Notes: generated from the letters alone by a model not told the origin. A stretch of 64,000 nt of DNA from Ophthalmolycus amberensis (GCA_024529925.1 JAFEUB010001390.1:477001-541000); one strand, 5' to 3'; numbered from the stretch's first letter, positions 22,870 to 37,503 are shown. Translations and numbers: made by a program.

Positions 22870-25800
22870 GCCAGACAAGTCCGTAAAAACTAGCCATATC
22901 ACATCCCATAATCCCAGGTCTGACCTTGCACTGCTGCTGGAGTCTGCTGCTGCTACCAATAATGAGCTCTAAAATGTACCAAATAACAATTGGATATTCC
23001 GGCAAGGGACACCTAATGTTCTTGACAAAAAAGTGCTGAAAAACCTCTGCAATTACTTCCGTTCGTACTCAACAATGATCGGTGTCCAATCGACAATTAA
23101 TTTTGAGTCACCAAGAATGTTTTACTGTTATACTGTCTCCCCAATCCTCAGGTGTAGGAGCAGAGTCACACAACACAGCGTCACGGTGTGTCCCACATTC
23201 CAAACACTCAGACTGGCAAGCCAAACGGCACAGCTGTTAGCGCTGGTCTTCTCTCTGCCTGTCCCGTACATTTTCTATTCTCTGGTGCTTTCATAGTGTA
23301 TCAAACCAAACTTTTCTGTGGCGATGGCCTTGGAAATACAGACTGGGTTCCTAAGTCCCTGCCCGTTGCTACGGCAGTAAAAACGCTTTCATAATTAGTA
23401 TTCCAGTCCGGACCCCAACAACCTTTCATGAGGGTTCTGCCGCTAATGGCTGATTTCACAATATCTGGATGAGTAATGGCATATCAGATATGCCCGGCAT
23501 AGAGAAGGCTGATTTAGCTCCCTATGGGTCGTAGTAGTAGAGTTGATGAAGAGGTAAATGTATCTGTGTGTGTGGAGCTGTTGTTAACAAACCTATTCTC
23601 TCACTAAACCTTTGACCAAGTTCAAACTAGTCCCAAACCACCAATAGTCTCGCTCACTGCTGTGTTCATTCATGTGCAATTATGCTTCATTGTCGGTTTG
23701 CACTGTGGACCACTGCAGTTAACGGCTCACACTCGGCACGCTTGCTTGCCTCGCTATTATTATTCCTCAATCCTTGACCTCCTCCACTACTTTGGCGTCT
23801 CCTTATTACATCACACCAAAACCTCAAGTTGTCCCCTCCAACTCTTCTGACAACTCAAATACAAAAGCCCATTTGCAAATGTGTACTTCAGATATTTAAC
23901 AAGCAGCAAGGTGCATACGAGACACGAGACATCTTCGAGCTGGCAAGAGGTAAAAGCCATTGCCCCTCGTTGACTTCCTTCAAATGTTTCACATTCATCT
24001 CCATTTAGTACATTCTGTGTAGCATCTTTTTGTTTTTGCAAAAACTTACCAGCAGATTGCTCCAAAAAAACCCTGCTTTAATTGGAGGGCTGCTGTGGCA
24101 CCTACGCTCCTGAATGTTAAAAACATTTTGAAAATGCACAGCACAGCCAGACACAGTGGCACAGGAGCGGCGTGCAGGAGCATGGACTACTGCGACGCTC
24201 CTGGAACAATAGGATATGCAGATTTACTGACAATAAGTATATGTTTATATTTAGCAAGAAAGCTCTGGGGTCATTATTACACTTATTCTATACTTAGATT
24301 GTGTATCAGGCAAATTTTGTATGTTTTTTTTTTGTTTCAATTATCTCATTAGATTGAGTAAATTAACAAGTAAATATCGATGCCAGACATCACAGTCTCT
24401 TTTGCATCTTATTGATTAATTTATCTTGTTTTTGCTTATTGTTGTTATTTCAAATGATTTCTTATTATTTTTGTTTTTCATTTATATCTCTGCACACATT
24501 AGTCACAACATTGTGACACCGATCAACAACTGAGTGGTACAAAATGGCGACGACAATTCTCTTGCAGGATGGTGGTTATATTGCTGGACGTGTGTACGAG
24601 CGCCTCCTTCCTTTCGTTCTCTGTGGCGGCTGCAAACTAGCCAAACAATCAACTATGAATACACTTGTTGTGATGTTGAGTTAACTTGCCTGTCAAGTGT
24701 GTTGCAGCCGACCATCCTGGCAAAAGACGGCGCAGCTGCATCACACCTCTCTAAGTAGAGCAGCCTGGATAATTGGACTGTGCCAATCTGTAGCAGCAAG
24801 AGGGGTGTTGGCGGGAACCTGCCATCTACGCCACAGCAGAGGAGTGTCTATCCACCCCTGCAATTGACTGTGGACTGGGCAGCCGTGTACATATTCTGCA
24901 GTTAGGAGAGGGCGCATTTAGTGTCCCTTGAGCAGAAGAGCACTCACTGTATTGTTTAAACCTAAGTTCTGTTTTATTATGTTACGTTTATACAGTTCTT
25001 CTAATTTGTTACTTTGGCTGGATTTGGTCACCATCCTCATTATTATTATGTTTTGGGTGAATAAAATCACATGTTTTTTCCCACTTTACCTGCTCTCCCA
25101 GCTTTATGCGTACCCTGGCCCCTCACATTCTCACACAACGACCACTGTGCAGCAACGAGCCCACACCTGCACTGATAAAGAGGCCAGAGAAAACAATAAA
25201 TTTAAAGTCATTTTGTTCACCGGACAGATACAGCGGGCAGGTCTCACATGGGTTCAGGCCAACGCAGTGTGTTTGTAATGATAAGGTAAAAGCTGAATGT
25301 AGTCAACAGCACCAGTAACGCAGCACATAATCTAAAAAGTTGCTCAAGTTGCATTATTCAAGTTGAAGTTGTTGAGTGCTATGAGACAAAATATTGGCTG
25401 CCGTTTCGTTTTGTCTCACATATTGCTGACAGTAAATATGTTTTTTGATTTTGCTTTTGTTAGTTATCGATGTACGCGATAGCCTTCATTGCCATGTATC
25501 CATGATATGAAGTGTTTTGTGATTTGGTGGACCTTTGAAGTAAGCAAAGGGATGTTGAGGACCATCACTTCAGTACTATAGTCTTCGAGGAGATGACAAT
25601 CAATCAAATGTGTATCTGGATTAGAATATAATCAGTAAAAACATTTGAAAGATAATGCAGCGATGTCTGTCTCAGCAAAAATAACTCTATAATTTATAAT
25701 GATTCGCTGCCAAGTCCAGGAAGCTGAACAGCTATTTACTACAGTATATTATAAATTATTACATGGTCTGATAATGAAGGGCTTTCTATAACAGCCAGAG

Positions 25801-26488
25801 ATGCCTGCTTGATGTCCAATGACACAATAACCAATTACTTAACTTGTCAATCAAAGTTTTGCTCTTTTTTCCTTTATAATGCAATACAAAATGTCCTGTG
25901 TGTATGTTATATCTCTGGCATTAGATTTTCCCTGTTACTGTTGCTGAGCTCAGCAGGCATGCATGGTTGGCTCATTTTCCTCTTTTTTTGCATTTAATGC
26001 TGATATTTCACAATTCCAGATATAGACTTGTGACAGCAAACATAAGCTGTTCAAGATTCCAGGTCATGCATATATACAATAAGAAATTTAAAACTTCGCT
26101 TCACTTCTGGGTCTGACAATTCACACTGTCCCTGGTTTAAATGTCCATTCACAAGCACAGAGTGACTTTTGCAATCCATCTCATATTCTTTCTTTCTCTC
26201 CGTGTGTCCTCCACTTAAAGATGACTCTATCTAATATATCTTCTTACCACACATGAAGGCATACTTCTCTTCCTGCTCATGTTCCTCTATTCCGGTTTCT
26301 CGAACTTACTGCAACTCTGAGTCCAAAAGCTACGATGCCCTCCACTTTACTTCGGGAGAAAACATTCTGCTTAGAGACCTCCCACTGACACATTGTGAGA
26401 AATAAAAGGTGAAAAAAAAGATTCAAAGAAGCAAACGTTGAAATGCACTCCCACTAAATGTCGCTGCATTAGGCCCCCTACTTGGAGG

Positions 26489-26850
26489 CCAGTTGACTTG
26501 CCAACATGAAAGGCGCCTTTTAACATCGGGGAGAAGTTAATTCTTCCACCAGCAGAGGATAAAAGCTTGAAACGGTCTGGGGAAATGGCTGCTAACAAGG
26601 CTGGGCATGTTGCCCTCACTAACACAATTGAAGGGAATAGAAAAAACTGCAGAGGATGTTGAGAGGCAATTGTTTGAAAGGCTTAGCGAGTCCCCATAGC
26701 ATGCCATTCAAGTGGATGAGTCCACAGATGCAGAAAATCAGGCAATTTGACTTGTCTGCCTGTGATACATCCATCAAGATGACTTCCAGGAGGAGTTACT
26801 CTCTGCTTCATTTGCTGTCAACTCAAACAACATGGCAGGAAATAGTCAAG
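26489..26850 (+). mobile_element. Decayed hAT transposase relic (ZBED5-like type)
   Basis: Broken plus-strand translation resembles the vertebrate ZBED5-like hAT transposase group. It reads KAPFNIGEKLILPPAEDK, then after a frameshift GIEKTAEDVERQLFERLSES, stop, HAIQVDESTDAENQAI, stop, and HQDDFQEELLSASFAV. The VDESTD block corresponds to the segment holding the first catalytic Asp of the hAT transposase core. At least four in-frame stops and one frameshift make it inactive. Terminal repeats were not found, so the true limits are unknown. Confidence 0.75.
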
Positions 26851-28104
26851 GCCTTTGATGAATGCCGTAGACGTCCAGTTAACTGAGCTGGGTGATGTGT
26901 GTGTGGGTGAACCGGTGTGAAACCGCAGCACTCCGGCCTCACCTCTTGCGTGAAATGGTGAGCCCACTCGCTGTGTGTCTGGTGAGATGCTGGCAAGTAA
27001 GATAGATTGTGTATTGTGTGAGTAGTAGACCACAAGTCAAACATTTGGGGATAAGACAACTTTGCGGATGTTGGTGGAAATCAAGTAGCTCCTTCTAGAC
27101 ACAGCCTTTAATCATATATTCAGTGTTAACCTTTAGAAGTAAGAATGGGTTTGTACTGGTCACTTTATTGGTTGGCAAATAGTGGACCAGCAATATAAAC
27201 AGTATTTTCACATCTCGTTGATCTTCATGAGGTTGTCCACGAGCAATTTCACTGCTGTCAAATCGCTAAATCTTGCAAACATGTGCGACCACAGCTGGGA
27301 ACTTGTTTTGTCGTTGTGTTTTTTGGGGCATTTTATGCCATTATTATTATTATAATAGATTTTCTGTGTAAGTAGGACTTTTTTTGTGCTGAAACTACTC
27401 AAAAGCTTCAAAAGCAACACTGCAGTCTTGGTCTTAATGAGTTCAGCTTTGCGTTTCCTGCATCCTGTTCATGTACTTTGCGGGAGAAAGAAAGTGCCAG
27501 CACCAGTGAACACTCACCTCCTCACACCGTCAGCGGGACTTTGACTGCTACTTCACATCTTACAAAGGACCCAGGAACAAGAAGAGAATGAATACAAGCT
27601 TCAGTCATCAATTTTTCTTTTCATGATCCCTCTCAACATACCGTGAGGAGAAACCGCTGGAACCAAACATGGTGAATTAAATACCTAATTAGCATCACAT
27701 TCCTAGCCATTCCTCTGGAGTAAAAACTGGTCAGAATACCTTGAACTTGACTCTGTTGCCTTTTCTCTTCCATATACTTGAGTGAGGTTTTAAGCTGCCA
27801 TCAAAATGATGCTACAGAACAGACTAGATGCCATATACACACCTCTCACTCTTGCAGAAGCTTGGCCTGGGGCTCACATTTATAGTGACTTATCTATTTA
27901 AAATATTGCTACTCTCTACTCTCTTCCCCCTTTCCTGCATTTTGCATTCAACCACCATTCACTAAAAAAGTGATGATTATCGTTTTTTTCTCATTCTCCT
28001 CGTCTGCAATCCAACTGTATGATTCAACAGTGTGGGCATGCAATGCATGCATGCAACAGAGCTGTAGATCTCAACGGGGTCCTCCATCTCTCCCTCTCAA
28101 ATGT

Positions 28105-28221
28105 ACACACACACACAAACACACACACACACACACACACTGGATGAGCTGCATGCCAATGTCTGCTGCCATGAGAGAAGACCATACACACACACACACT
28201 CACACACACACACACACACAC
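28105..28221. repeat. Paired (CA)n tracts separated by 45 bp
   Basis: CA tracts at 28105-28140 and 28186-28221 flank a short unique stretch. Open frames reading Thr/His/Val/Cys runs here are repeat artefacts. Confidence 0.92.
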
Positions 28222-29703
28222 CAGCCCACACTAAACTTACACACATGCGCACACACATGCCATGCTGGAACTGTTCAGCCATTGGGGAAAGGTTGTGATG
28301 AATGATTGCAGATAATACAGAAGAAATGTGAGAAGGGTCGCATGAAAGAGCTCCCTTCTCGGCCTGGCTGCGTCTTCTGACTGCTCCTCGGTTACAGCTG
28401 ATACAAGATGAGACTGGGAATCTGGATTTGTTTTTTGTTTTTATCCCCATCTCTCTTTTCTCTGTCACTCTTCTACTCGCGTCTTCACTTTCTAATGGCT
28501 TGTCTGCTCACATCTCTTCATTCACTGTCTCCCTCGTTACTCCACTTTCCTTCTTCATTGCCTGCGACGCCTCTTTCTCATTGTGTTGCTCCCTTGTTCT
28601 CTTCTTCCTTCAACTCTCACAAATCTGGCTTTCCTCTCTCTTCCTGCCCCTCTTTCTCCTGCTCTGTTTTGGCTCCATGCCACAGTCTTTGCCTCCCGGG
28701 TATCAGCTAATCATGGCCTACGGTAGCGAGCGCTGCCATGGACCCCACAGCGCGAATGGACAAAGCCAACTACACTGACTCCCCGAGGAAAACACCTTGT
28801 CCACCTGCCAACGGCGGCTTAGTGGCCCTAACACACATGGACTCACACACAGAAAAAGACACAAACGGACAGATGAGCGCCAACAGGCATTCAGACAGAA
28901 AGACACATTTGCATACAAATATACGATTTAAGTATTCTTCAGGGGAAGTTCAAGTAAAGGGATCTGCGCAGGCAAAGATGTAAAAGAAATAATATCCATG
29001 ACAGACATTTAGCCAAAACTGATTTTAAAGATACTTTATTGCAAAACCTTGTCCTCTTGGGCTTGTAATCATTCACAGATTTAGATGGACTGGCATACAA
29101 CTACAACATAGCAAGATCTGCAAAACCACATTATTTTTGCTTTGAAGTATTACAGCTTGTGTCAACTAAATGGGTCATGTTGCTATTGTTTACAGACATA
29201 ACTATGCCCAAGGGCTATAATAAACTTGAGGTGATGATATTTGCGAAAGTTTAATTCCCCAGTGATGATATGGATGCATTTTCTACCCCGTCAAATGATG
29301 AAGGTTGGGGAACTTCAATCCTTTCACCCCTGCAGAACTATATCTAGGTGTCTCATTGTATAATTTCAGCATTTTCTGTTGTCTTATGTATTTGAATAAA
29401 GAGCTTGACACTATTTATCCCTGCGTTTGAATATAGTGTGTATGACCATTAGCCTTAGACTGAATGTGGAACCAAGAGAACTACCTGTAATTAAAAGTTG
29501 GAGTGACTAATTGCATTCCGTTCCGCTTTCTGAGCCGAGATAGCAATGTGAGGATATTAGCTCTGGTTTTACTCCTGCCTCACCACCTGCTGCGTAGTAA
29601 GCATAATGATTTCACTCGTTCATAATCATTGCGGCATTTACTCCCGATTTTGTAAAGCAGCGCTGGTGTGTAGCAGCACATTGTGCATGAGTGGTGTCCC
29701 TGA

Positions 29704-29717
29704 GGGGGGGGGGGGGG
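29704..29717. repeat. G14 homopolymer
   Basis: Fourteen consecutive G on the plus strand. Confidence 0.95.
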
Positions 29718-29898
29718 TTATGAATAGAAATGTAGAGCCGGCCTAACATGTTGTTATCAAATCCTGCCCTTTTGCAAATGGGCACACACACTCAGACCTT
29801 CTCATCACGTTGCAGCAGCAGGGTTGGTCAGAAGGAGGAGAGGAGCCCTGTCACTATGTGGCTCTATTCATTATTGATTAGAGAGGGTAGATGTGTGT

Positions 29899-29906
29899 CT
29901 CTCTCT

Positions 29907-29990
<84 letters not shown>
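29899..29990. repeat. (CT)6-(GT)22-(AG)n compound repeat
   Basis: CT at 29899-29910, GT at 29911-29954, then AG/GA to 29990. The CT and AG arms are complementary. Confidence 0.95.
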
Positions 29991-29994
<4 letters not shown>

Positions 29995-30124
29995 TTTGGA
30001 CAACAAAAAGTTGGGCAGGCGGTAGTGAAAGTAATGAAGGGGACCAACATGAGAGGAGAGGACCAGAGAAAGGGATGGAATTATAAGAGATGAGGCCGAG
30101 CAGAAACTACTGGTCCTTACGATA

Positions 30125-30400
30125 ATTAAAGGAATGGTTTTACAGTTTGGGAAATACACCGACCGGTATTCACCTTCCTGTCTTGAGGAGAGAATCGAAA
30201 CCACTCTCGTTTGTACGCTAAATACAAAGCCAGAGCCAGGAGACTAGTAGCTTACCTTAGCATACAGACTGGACACGGGGAAACCAGCTAGCCTGGCTCT
30301 GTGCAAAAGTGGTTTTACAGGAAGTTATGTGCTGGACTATTACTTGGCACTATAACAATGACTTTCTGGTGTCTCTGCTGGTTGCCTGGAAACTACACAA
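30125..30400. repeat. Interspersed repeat (family B), longer copy
   Basis: TTAAAGGAATGGTTTTACAG TTTGGGAAATAC opens the copy. It continues through AGCCAGAGCCAGGAGAC, TAGCTTACCTTAGCATA and AGCTAGCCTGGCTCTGT. It is a well-known dispersed fish sequence as I recall it. A shorter relative sits at 2535-2600. Confidence 0.6.
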
Positions 30401-32204
30401 AACCACAGCTTGTCGCTTTTACAGTTCAATACAACTGAGATATCACATGTTCATTTTGTGACATTAAGGGTCAGAGCCAAGTTGGCTGCTTCCAGCATTA
30501 ACGCTAGGCTAAGCTAATTGGCTGCTGGCTGTAGCTTCCTATTTAACAGACAGACTTTCAGCAATGGTCTAGTTGCTGGACGACTCTATTGTAATTCAGT
30601 TAGTAAAACAGACTGATGTCTCAAAAACAATTGGGTAATGATGTATTGGTGTTACCTTTACGTTTGACACATCAGCACGGTGTGTGTCACTTCTTGCCTC
30701 AGGATGCATAATTCTTAGCAGCACCGGCTTTGTTGAAAAGCAGATGAATATATTTTATGATTATCATTTCAGTGATCAGGCATACGAGATTATGTCTGTA
30801 CAGGGAAGCACTGAAAAATGCAAATAAGACGGTTTTTGGTGCTAAACGCTTTCAAAAGTAGAGCAGATTTTTGTTTTCACCCAGTACCATGTGCAATATG
30901 TGGGGTGAAGAATATTATTTGCATAAAGATAATTAAAAAAACAATCTCAGAAAGTTCCCACGGAAATCAAGAGTTGCTCTTACAAAGTCTCCGATAATGC
31001 TTGCGAAGTAATACGAGATGACATATTCCCTTCGCTCAGCCAAGCTCGAGTACAGCGTCGCCTGTAAAATAACATCAAAATGCTCTGCGGTACCCTGAGG
31101 CGCTATGCATTGGCTGTGTTTTTGCCAACGCGGCATTGAACTATTCATATCCATATTCACCAGTAATCAAAGAAAGCAATGTCCGTTTCTTTAAAGTTGC
31201 CTCAGAAACACAGACACCGATGCTTCAAACTGTTCCTGCAGATATTTGCGCTTCAGCACACATCTCCCTCTTGCGCATGCCAACAGTGCGCACACACAGC
31301 AGGCACAACCCTCTTGTGTTCCCGTGCGTGCGCACTCGATAAGCAACTCAATGACGAACCCAACGGGCATGGCATGACATGACCAATCACCAGCACTGCA
31401 GTGAGATGCCTTTTGGCACTTTTCTGAATGGTGCCCCTGAAAAGGAGAGTGGAGGACCATTTCAGCCATTAGATGAGATGCCTTGACGTGGCAGGAGCAG
31501 AGGAAGGGGCTTGTATTGTAAAAATTGTGGCCCCACAATGGCCAATTCTTCAGGGGCATCCATTTTTCAGAATCAAACGCCGTTACAATAATGGGTCGGG
31601 GCTTTTAAAGGTAAAACCCATCTGATGGTTAAAATGTTCCTGGTATTTTCTTTCTCTTTTTGAAGGGTGGAGGAGGATAAAACTGGTTTAAGATGCAGGT
31701 GAAGATACCCGGATATATTTTTTCATTGCTCTTGTGTGGACACTTTACCTCTCCCGAAATGTACAGAGTTACCTTTGAAAAAAATTATGGATGGCAGAAT
31801 TTAAAACAAGAAGATGCAGGTGAAGATAAAGAGTCAAAGGTATATGCGTTTCTAGGTTGGACCAAAGTGCATCACAATCCTTAAGGCGTAATGAACGCAT
31901 GGCATCATGGGGCAAGTTTGTGCATTTTTACAGCGAGACGAAGTTGACAGAGCTCTGATGTTCTTTTACAACTTCGCCTCAGAGCGACCAAGGTACATCA
32001 CGGAGAGGAGGGGGCCACATAGTCCGATTGATTGCTGTGGAATACAAAGAGACACTTTTTATCAGTGGCTATTTCTCTCTCCCTTTGGACCGGAGCTTGA
32101 AACGCTTGGAGTTCCCTTAAAACTCTGTAGAGCTGTGGTACAGCTTTAAGATCAATAGCTCTGAATATCACAAGAAGGTCACTATTTAATGTTTCGGTTA
32201 CCGT

Positions 32205-32207
<3 letters not shown>

Positions 32208-32238
<31 letters not shown>
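32208..32238. repeat. (CA)n microsatellite
   Basis: About 15 units of CA. Confidence 0.95.
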
Positions 32239-32242
<4 letters not shown>

Positions 32243-33689
32243 CCCGTTTAAATTATTATTTTTACCACACTGATTGGCCTCACTTCAGCTTTAATAAAGC
32301 AACTCTGCCTCAGCCTCACAGCCTGTTATGACCATCTCAAGACCATTTTTCACAGTCGACTACCATTACGTTGACTTTCATGCTAATTTACATAAAAAGC
32401 CAAACATTAAACCTCTCCTTTGTTGCAGTAGTACACAGTAATTAAGACAATTTGAATTGGAAAGACAATAGCTCATCTTTTGTCGTGAATACACAAAGTT
32501 CTCCAAGATAGAGGGAATAATGATGTGATTGTGACCCTGCACTTTCATTACAGTATAAAAGGACGTCGTTTTACACAGACCTGGTGCACCAAATGATGCC
32601 AATAAGCAAAACTCAAAAAATTGCAAAAGATCAAAACTGTAGATACTGGTCGTAATGAAGCCATTTAAGACTTCATGGCATCCGTAACATCCAATACCTT
32701 GATTCTCTTGTCTGTGGAATCGTTTTGCAATGCATTTTGCTTTGTCAGTAAGAAGCAAAGCAGCAACTGAAAAGCAAAAGGTGTGCACTTGTGTTTGACA
32801 TGATTTTGTTTTTACTTTGAATTCATTTTCTGTCTCCCTCCACTCTCTTCACTTTCTGTTTCTGGCGTACTTCATCAATTTTCTTCTTACAATAGACTTC
32901 CTATCACCAAGACAAATTGGTTTAATATTCTATTCTCATTTCACCGCATGCAGCAGATGCATTTAAGTCATTCTCGCTTTCTCATCCAGCTCCCTTGTGT
33001 TTGCCAACTTGACTTCTCTATCATTTGCTTGTTAATTTTAGCTGAGATGGGAAGCAGTTTTCTCATTTTCTTTTATTATTACTGTAAATCTTTTTTTCCC
33101 CACTTCTTTCTGTTCTCTTCAATACAGTATGTGCACAGACAATCTAAACTAGGGCTCAGTTGTTGTGGGGTCCACAACTGATTTTTTTTTTTCAATAAAA
33201 CTGCAGTTGTGTTCATATTCTGTATCTTTCATCTGGACCATTTCTATGAAAGAAAGAATCCCTGGTTTCCTCAATAGGTTTACAGTCGACCAGGTGGAAA
33301 AGCTTTTGAAGCAGCTTGCAAACCATGGATTACCAATCGCCTATGAAAATGAGTACCATTGAATTTGTGATTGATTGGAGAGCTCTTAGAGGGAAGAAGG
33401 TTCGGGCACATTCATCCCACCCGTCTTGACAATAACTCATCATTGATCTTTAGCAATGAATATGTGGCAATGATTGGTTTTCAGATCGTTTTCCCGAAAC
33501 GCTGGAAAACTCACCTGAGCAAACCTGATCAACTCAAATCATTAAGATTTTGGTGAGTTTGTTTTTCTGATATAGAAGAAAGGTCACTATCTTCATGAAC
33601 ATGAAAATGTTTGACAAAGACAGACGGCATCCATTCACCTATTCAGTGGCAAGATAATGATCACTTTATCAAAATAAGTCACAAAAGCT

Positions 33690-33885
33690 GTAATAACGGC
33701 TGTGTTGAAGCACAGTGGCGCTTTGAGCTAAATGCTAATGTCTGCTTGCCAACATTGCCACAATATTAACATGCTAACAAGCCTAACATATGGAGCATAT
33801 TGTGTTTACTATGTTGACCGTACTTACTTTTGCATGTTAGCACGCTCACCTTTGCTAATTAGAACTATAACCACAAAGTAATCTC
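33690..33885. repeat. Interspersed repeat fragment (family D, 5' part)
   Basis: AATGCTAATGTCTGCTTGCC, AACATGCTAACAAGC, GTTTACTATGTTGACC and TTTGCTAATTAGAACTATAA match the ATGCTAACATG-rich part that precedes family D in fish genomes as I recall it. Confidence 0.5.
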
Positions 33886-36800
33886 CCTTGATAAGTACCA
33901 ATGCTGACCTGCAGGCAGCACAAGAGAAAAAGGTCAGGGGACAACATGTCAGACCATTGCCATCAATAGAGCCATGCTCTCTTAGCATGGTTAAAACTGA
34001 CATGGGATGCTATTCCGGATTTCACAGACTACTTTTAAGTTGTTACAGTGAGGAAGAACCTTCAATCACACCCGTGCTGGATATGTTTGACTATCTTGCT
34101 ATCGAAAATGTAATAAATGCTCTAAACAAGCTCAAAGAACCTGATACCCCAGCCTAATTATTTCCGTCTCTTTGGTGTACTCCTTTGCTCCCCTCATCCT
34201 TACTACTCTCCTCCGCTGTTCAATTCTTCAAAACTGTGAGGAGAACGTGCAGGTCAGCGTCAGCAGCAGCAACAACAGCAAAGCCACCCATTGTTCGGGG
34301 GAGACAAAGGGGCGTCACAAATCACTGACAAAACATTGTGTGTATCGCACCGCCACGTACAATGGAGGACAAGATTATGTGTCAGCGTCATTTCCACTGT
34401 CAAGGCGCGCTCTCTGGCAAAGTGCAGCCTGAAAAGCAATTACGTTCATCAGGGAGGCGTACATGTGATTTGAAATTAATTCCTATTGTGGAGAAACAGT
34501 CCGCAGACACACTTGTAAAGAAATCCCTCTATCCCGTTTCTTTATCCTCCCCGTCATCCATTCTAATTATCACTTTTCCGCCAACCAGCACATCTTGCTG
34601 GGTCACAGTGAAAACTGATTTGAGGGTGTTTGTCAGTATCAACCGGCAGATCTGAGGTGTAACTAAGACGCAGCTATTTATAGCATTTACTAAGAGAGAA
34701 GAGTTATCCCAGAAGTAGCGCTTGTAGTTTTTAGTTTTTAGTTGTATACCTTGCAGTCGATCACTTTTGTGATATTTCAATCCAAAAATAATTATTTGAG
34801 GGTAAAAGTTGAAAATAGCATCAGATTGTCCATCATGTCTGATTCCTTCTGTTTTATCCGTCAGTCGCACATACAGCAGTTGGCACCAGTCACTGCTTTT
34901 GTTGACTTCAGCGCAGTGCAGCGTCTTACCTAAAAATGACGTGTTAGCAGATCTATGCTGCTCCGTGCTCATGAAAAGATAATCTGTCAGAAAACAACAC
35001 AACCATCCCATAATTACAGAAGTGTACTAACTCGTAAAAAGTGAATTAGTGCCGAAAGAGGCCGACTATTGTCGGCACCGGCACATCCTAGAGCCGATTC
35101 TAGATCGAGATATGTCTAAGATACACAGGTAGACTCAGATTTAAAAGGGGAATGTTTAGACATGGCACTCAGGATTGCTGCTGTATGCTAATGTTGTCAC
35201 TTCCCACTTACTGTTTTGTGAGGACGAGAGAACAATTTCCAACGTGTAAACTGGAGGAATATTTCAAAGGTGTAAACGTAATCCAGCCAAATCATGATTT
35301 TGCACAAAAGCTGCCTGATACAAAACAAATGCTCCTCCTGCACTGTTCCCCCTTCACAGCTTAGACCGCCAGCAAATATTCATACAGCCACACGCTTCAG
35401 CAGATGTTAACCCGCATGTAGCAAACTCTAAGCAGAGGCTAGACATGCTACGGTAGCATGTAGCGAGCTAGAAACCGGGAGGAGTACCGGTACTCTCCTC
35501 TTTTCTCTCCCTCTGCCATCGCCTCGTTTTCATCCTCTTTTCAGGAAGTATTAAGCAGCACACAGAGAGCTATAAACAGAGGGACGTCAAAGTAAAGGAT
35601 GTATGGTGTTTGTATATATTTTTGTAGTCGGAAATCCTTTCAATGTGGAATCTTTTATCCTGCCTTTCTCTACCCGGTTATCCTCCTCTTATCCACCTTA
35701 CTCCTCTCACCGTGCCCTGAAATTGCAGTTCCCTTTCATCTGCTTCTCTTCAGAAGAATTAAGTCGCTATCACGTACCAGATGCTATCACCACACAGCCC
35801 AGTACTGTAGCTATAAACAGCTGCAAGTCAACTTTGGCAGCTGCTTCCAAATAGGTGTTAGCCACAGACTTGCCACCCTTGCACCTCATAATCTTGTCAA
35901 CATGTGACTTTAGAAGGGTGTAGATACTCTGGCCCTCAGCGACAGATGTCCTGTTACGATACCAGAGGAGAAGGGCATGGAATTATAGTGTTATCTGCTG
36001 CTCCTCGATTCAACACATGCAAGTTGTAGCTTTCTTTGGAAGAAAGCGCATCATGACCGGGAGCTGACATGCATGGGACATAACACATCGTCAAATTTTG
36101 GAAATCAAAAGGTAAATGCTTTTCTTTCTTCGTTGAAAGTGTCACGCTACACTTGCCCATTCATCATTTAAATGTGGTCTTCATTATCGCCATATAAATG
36201 AGGCTCTTAGCATTCTTTATTCGTGAACATCAACACATGAATATAAGAGAATGAGAGATCAAGAGGTGTCCTAACCTATGTGCTGTGAGCGGATGGTGTT
36301 TCCAAACGCATGTTGAAAAGTAGCAAAGTACACAGTATTATCTAACTCTTTTAATACGTTTAAGTTTAATCAGGACCTGAACTAAAAACTTGTTGCACCT
36401 GTAATTATTTTATGTGGTTATCAACAAAAAAACAAAAACAGCTTTCACTACTTAAATGAATTGAGGTTGCAAGTGTTACAAGCAAATTAGGTTCTAGACG
36501 TTCTAATTAGCTATAAGATACTCTCAATTAAACTGATTGGAGCTTGGGTAGGTAACATTGGAGAAACCGGGAAGAATAAGATCGAATTTAAAAACCCAAC
36601 TCCCTCCATTCAGGTCTCCCTCCAAAGACGAAGCACGATGCCTGCTGGAGCACGAAGTCCATGAGAGATCAAGAGGAGTGCATTGCTTGTCATCGCCAAT
36701 AGCCAATAGCCACAGGTACTGTGCACCATTTCCTCTAAAATCTAATCTGAATTTAGACAAATTGTCTCATGAATGTCATTTGAAGTGAGCTCATGCATGC

Positions 36801-37503
36801 GATTTTGAAGGGCTTTCATTTTGAAATGCTACGAGTAAGATATTTTCTTATTTCTTAACCGGCATGTTTAGTATGTAACAATGTAAGCTTCACATTCAAC
36901 ACATGGTTTCCTTGAGAACTCCCAATTTATCCATTTTAATTCTGCATCAGTAATCACACTCGCATAACTGGAAAAGTGCCCGCATCGGCGCCAGCCAGCT
37001 ATATCTTCAACAGGCATGCAAACATCTGTAAGATCCAGGTTCCGTATCACTGGTGAGTCTATTTAAGGTAATAGCTTCCCCTGGCACAGGCCATCTGACA
37101 GAGCTAATTAGTTCGGCTGGGAGGTTTTGCATGCTGCCTGAGAAACCTTAAACACAGAGAAACAGGCTGTTTTTTGTTTCTTTCCTCTGTTTTTCTCTCT
37201 TTCTTTTCCATCTCAAATCACTGTTCCGTTCCTTTAAGCACTCTTAACTCCCAAATGGAAGCCTTCCTCATTAAGGGGATGGAAGCGTTTCAGATTTCTC
37301 TTCCACTTCCTCCTCCTCCTCATCCTCAGCATGACAGTGTGGGAAGCACTTGATTGACAGGTGAGACATTTCTGTTGTTGGCGTCTCCCCCAAGTGTCCC
37401 GTCTCCTCACCAGGGTATGTTTATACAAGCACATGCACAGAGGAGTGACAGAAACAACTGTGCACACCTTCCCACAAAAAGGAATGACTGGAAGTGTACC
37501 TAA

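Noticed and set aside
25225..25277. LTWVQANAVC, resembling the start of a CTLD
   Set aside because: It is followed immediately by several stop codons and none of the other CTLD motifs (WIGL, WND, terminal cysteines) is present. Probably chance.
28024..28468. Overlapping frames on both strands rich in Thr/His and Cys/Val
   Set aside because: They are translations of (CA)n/(GT)n microsatellites; the same holds for frames at 29748-30204, 37234-38311, 56068-56522, 58370-58582 and 62575-63157 plus strand.
34529..35011. 160-codon minus-strand open frame
   Set aside because: No domain or motif was recognised, composition is that of AT-rich intergenic DNA, and there are no companion exons.
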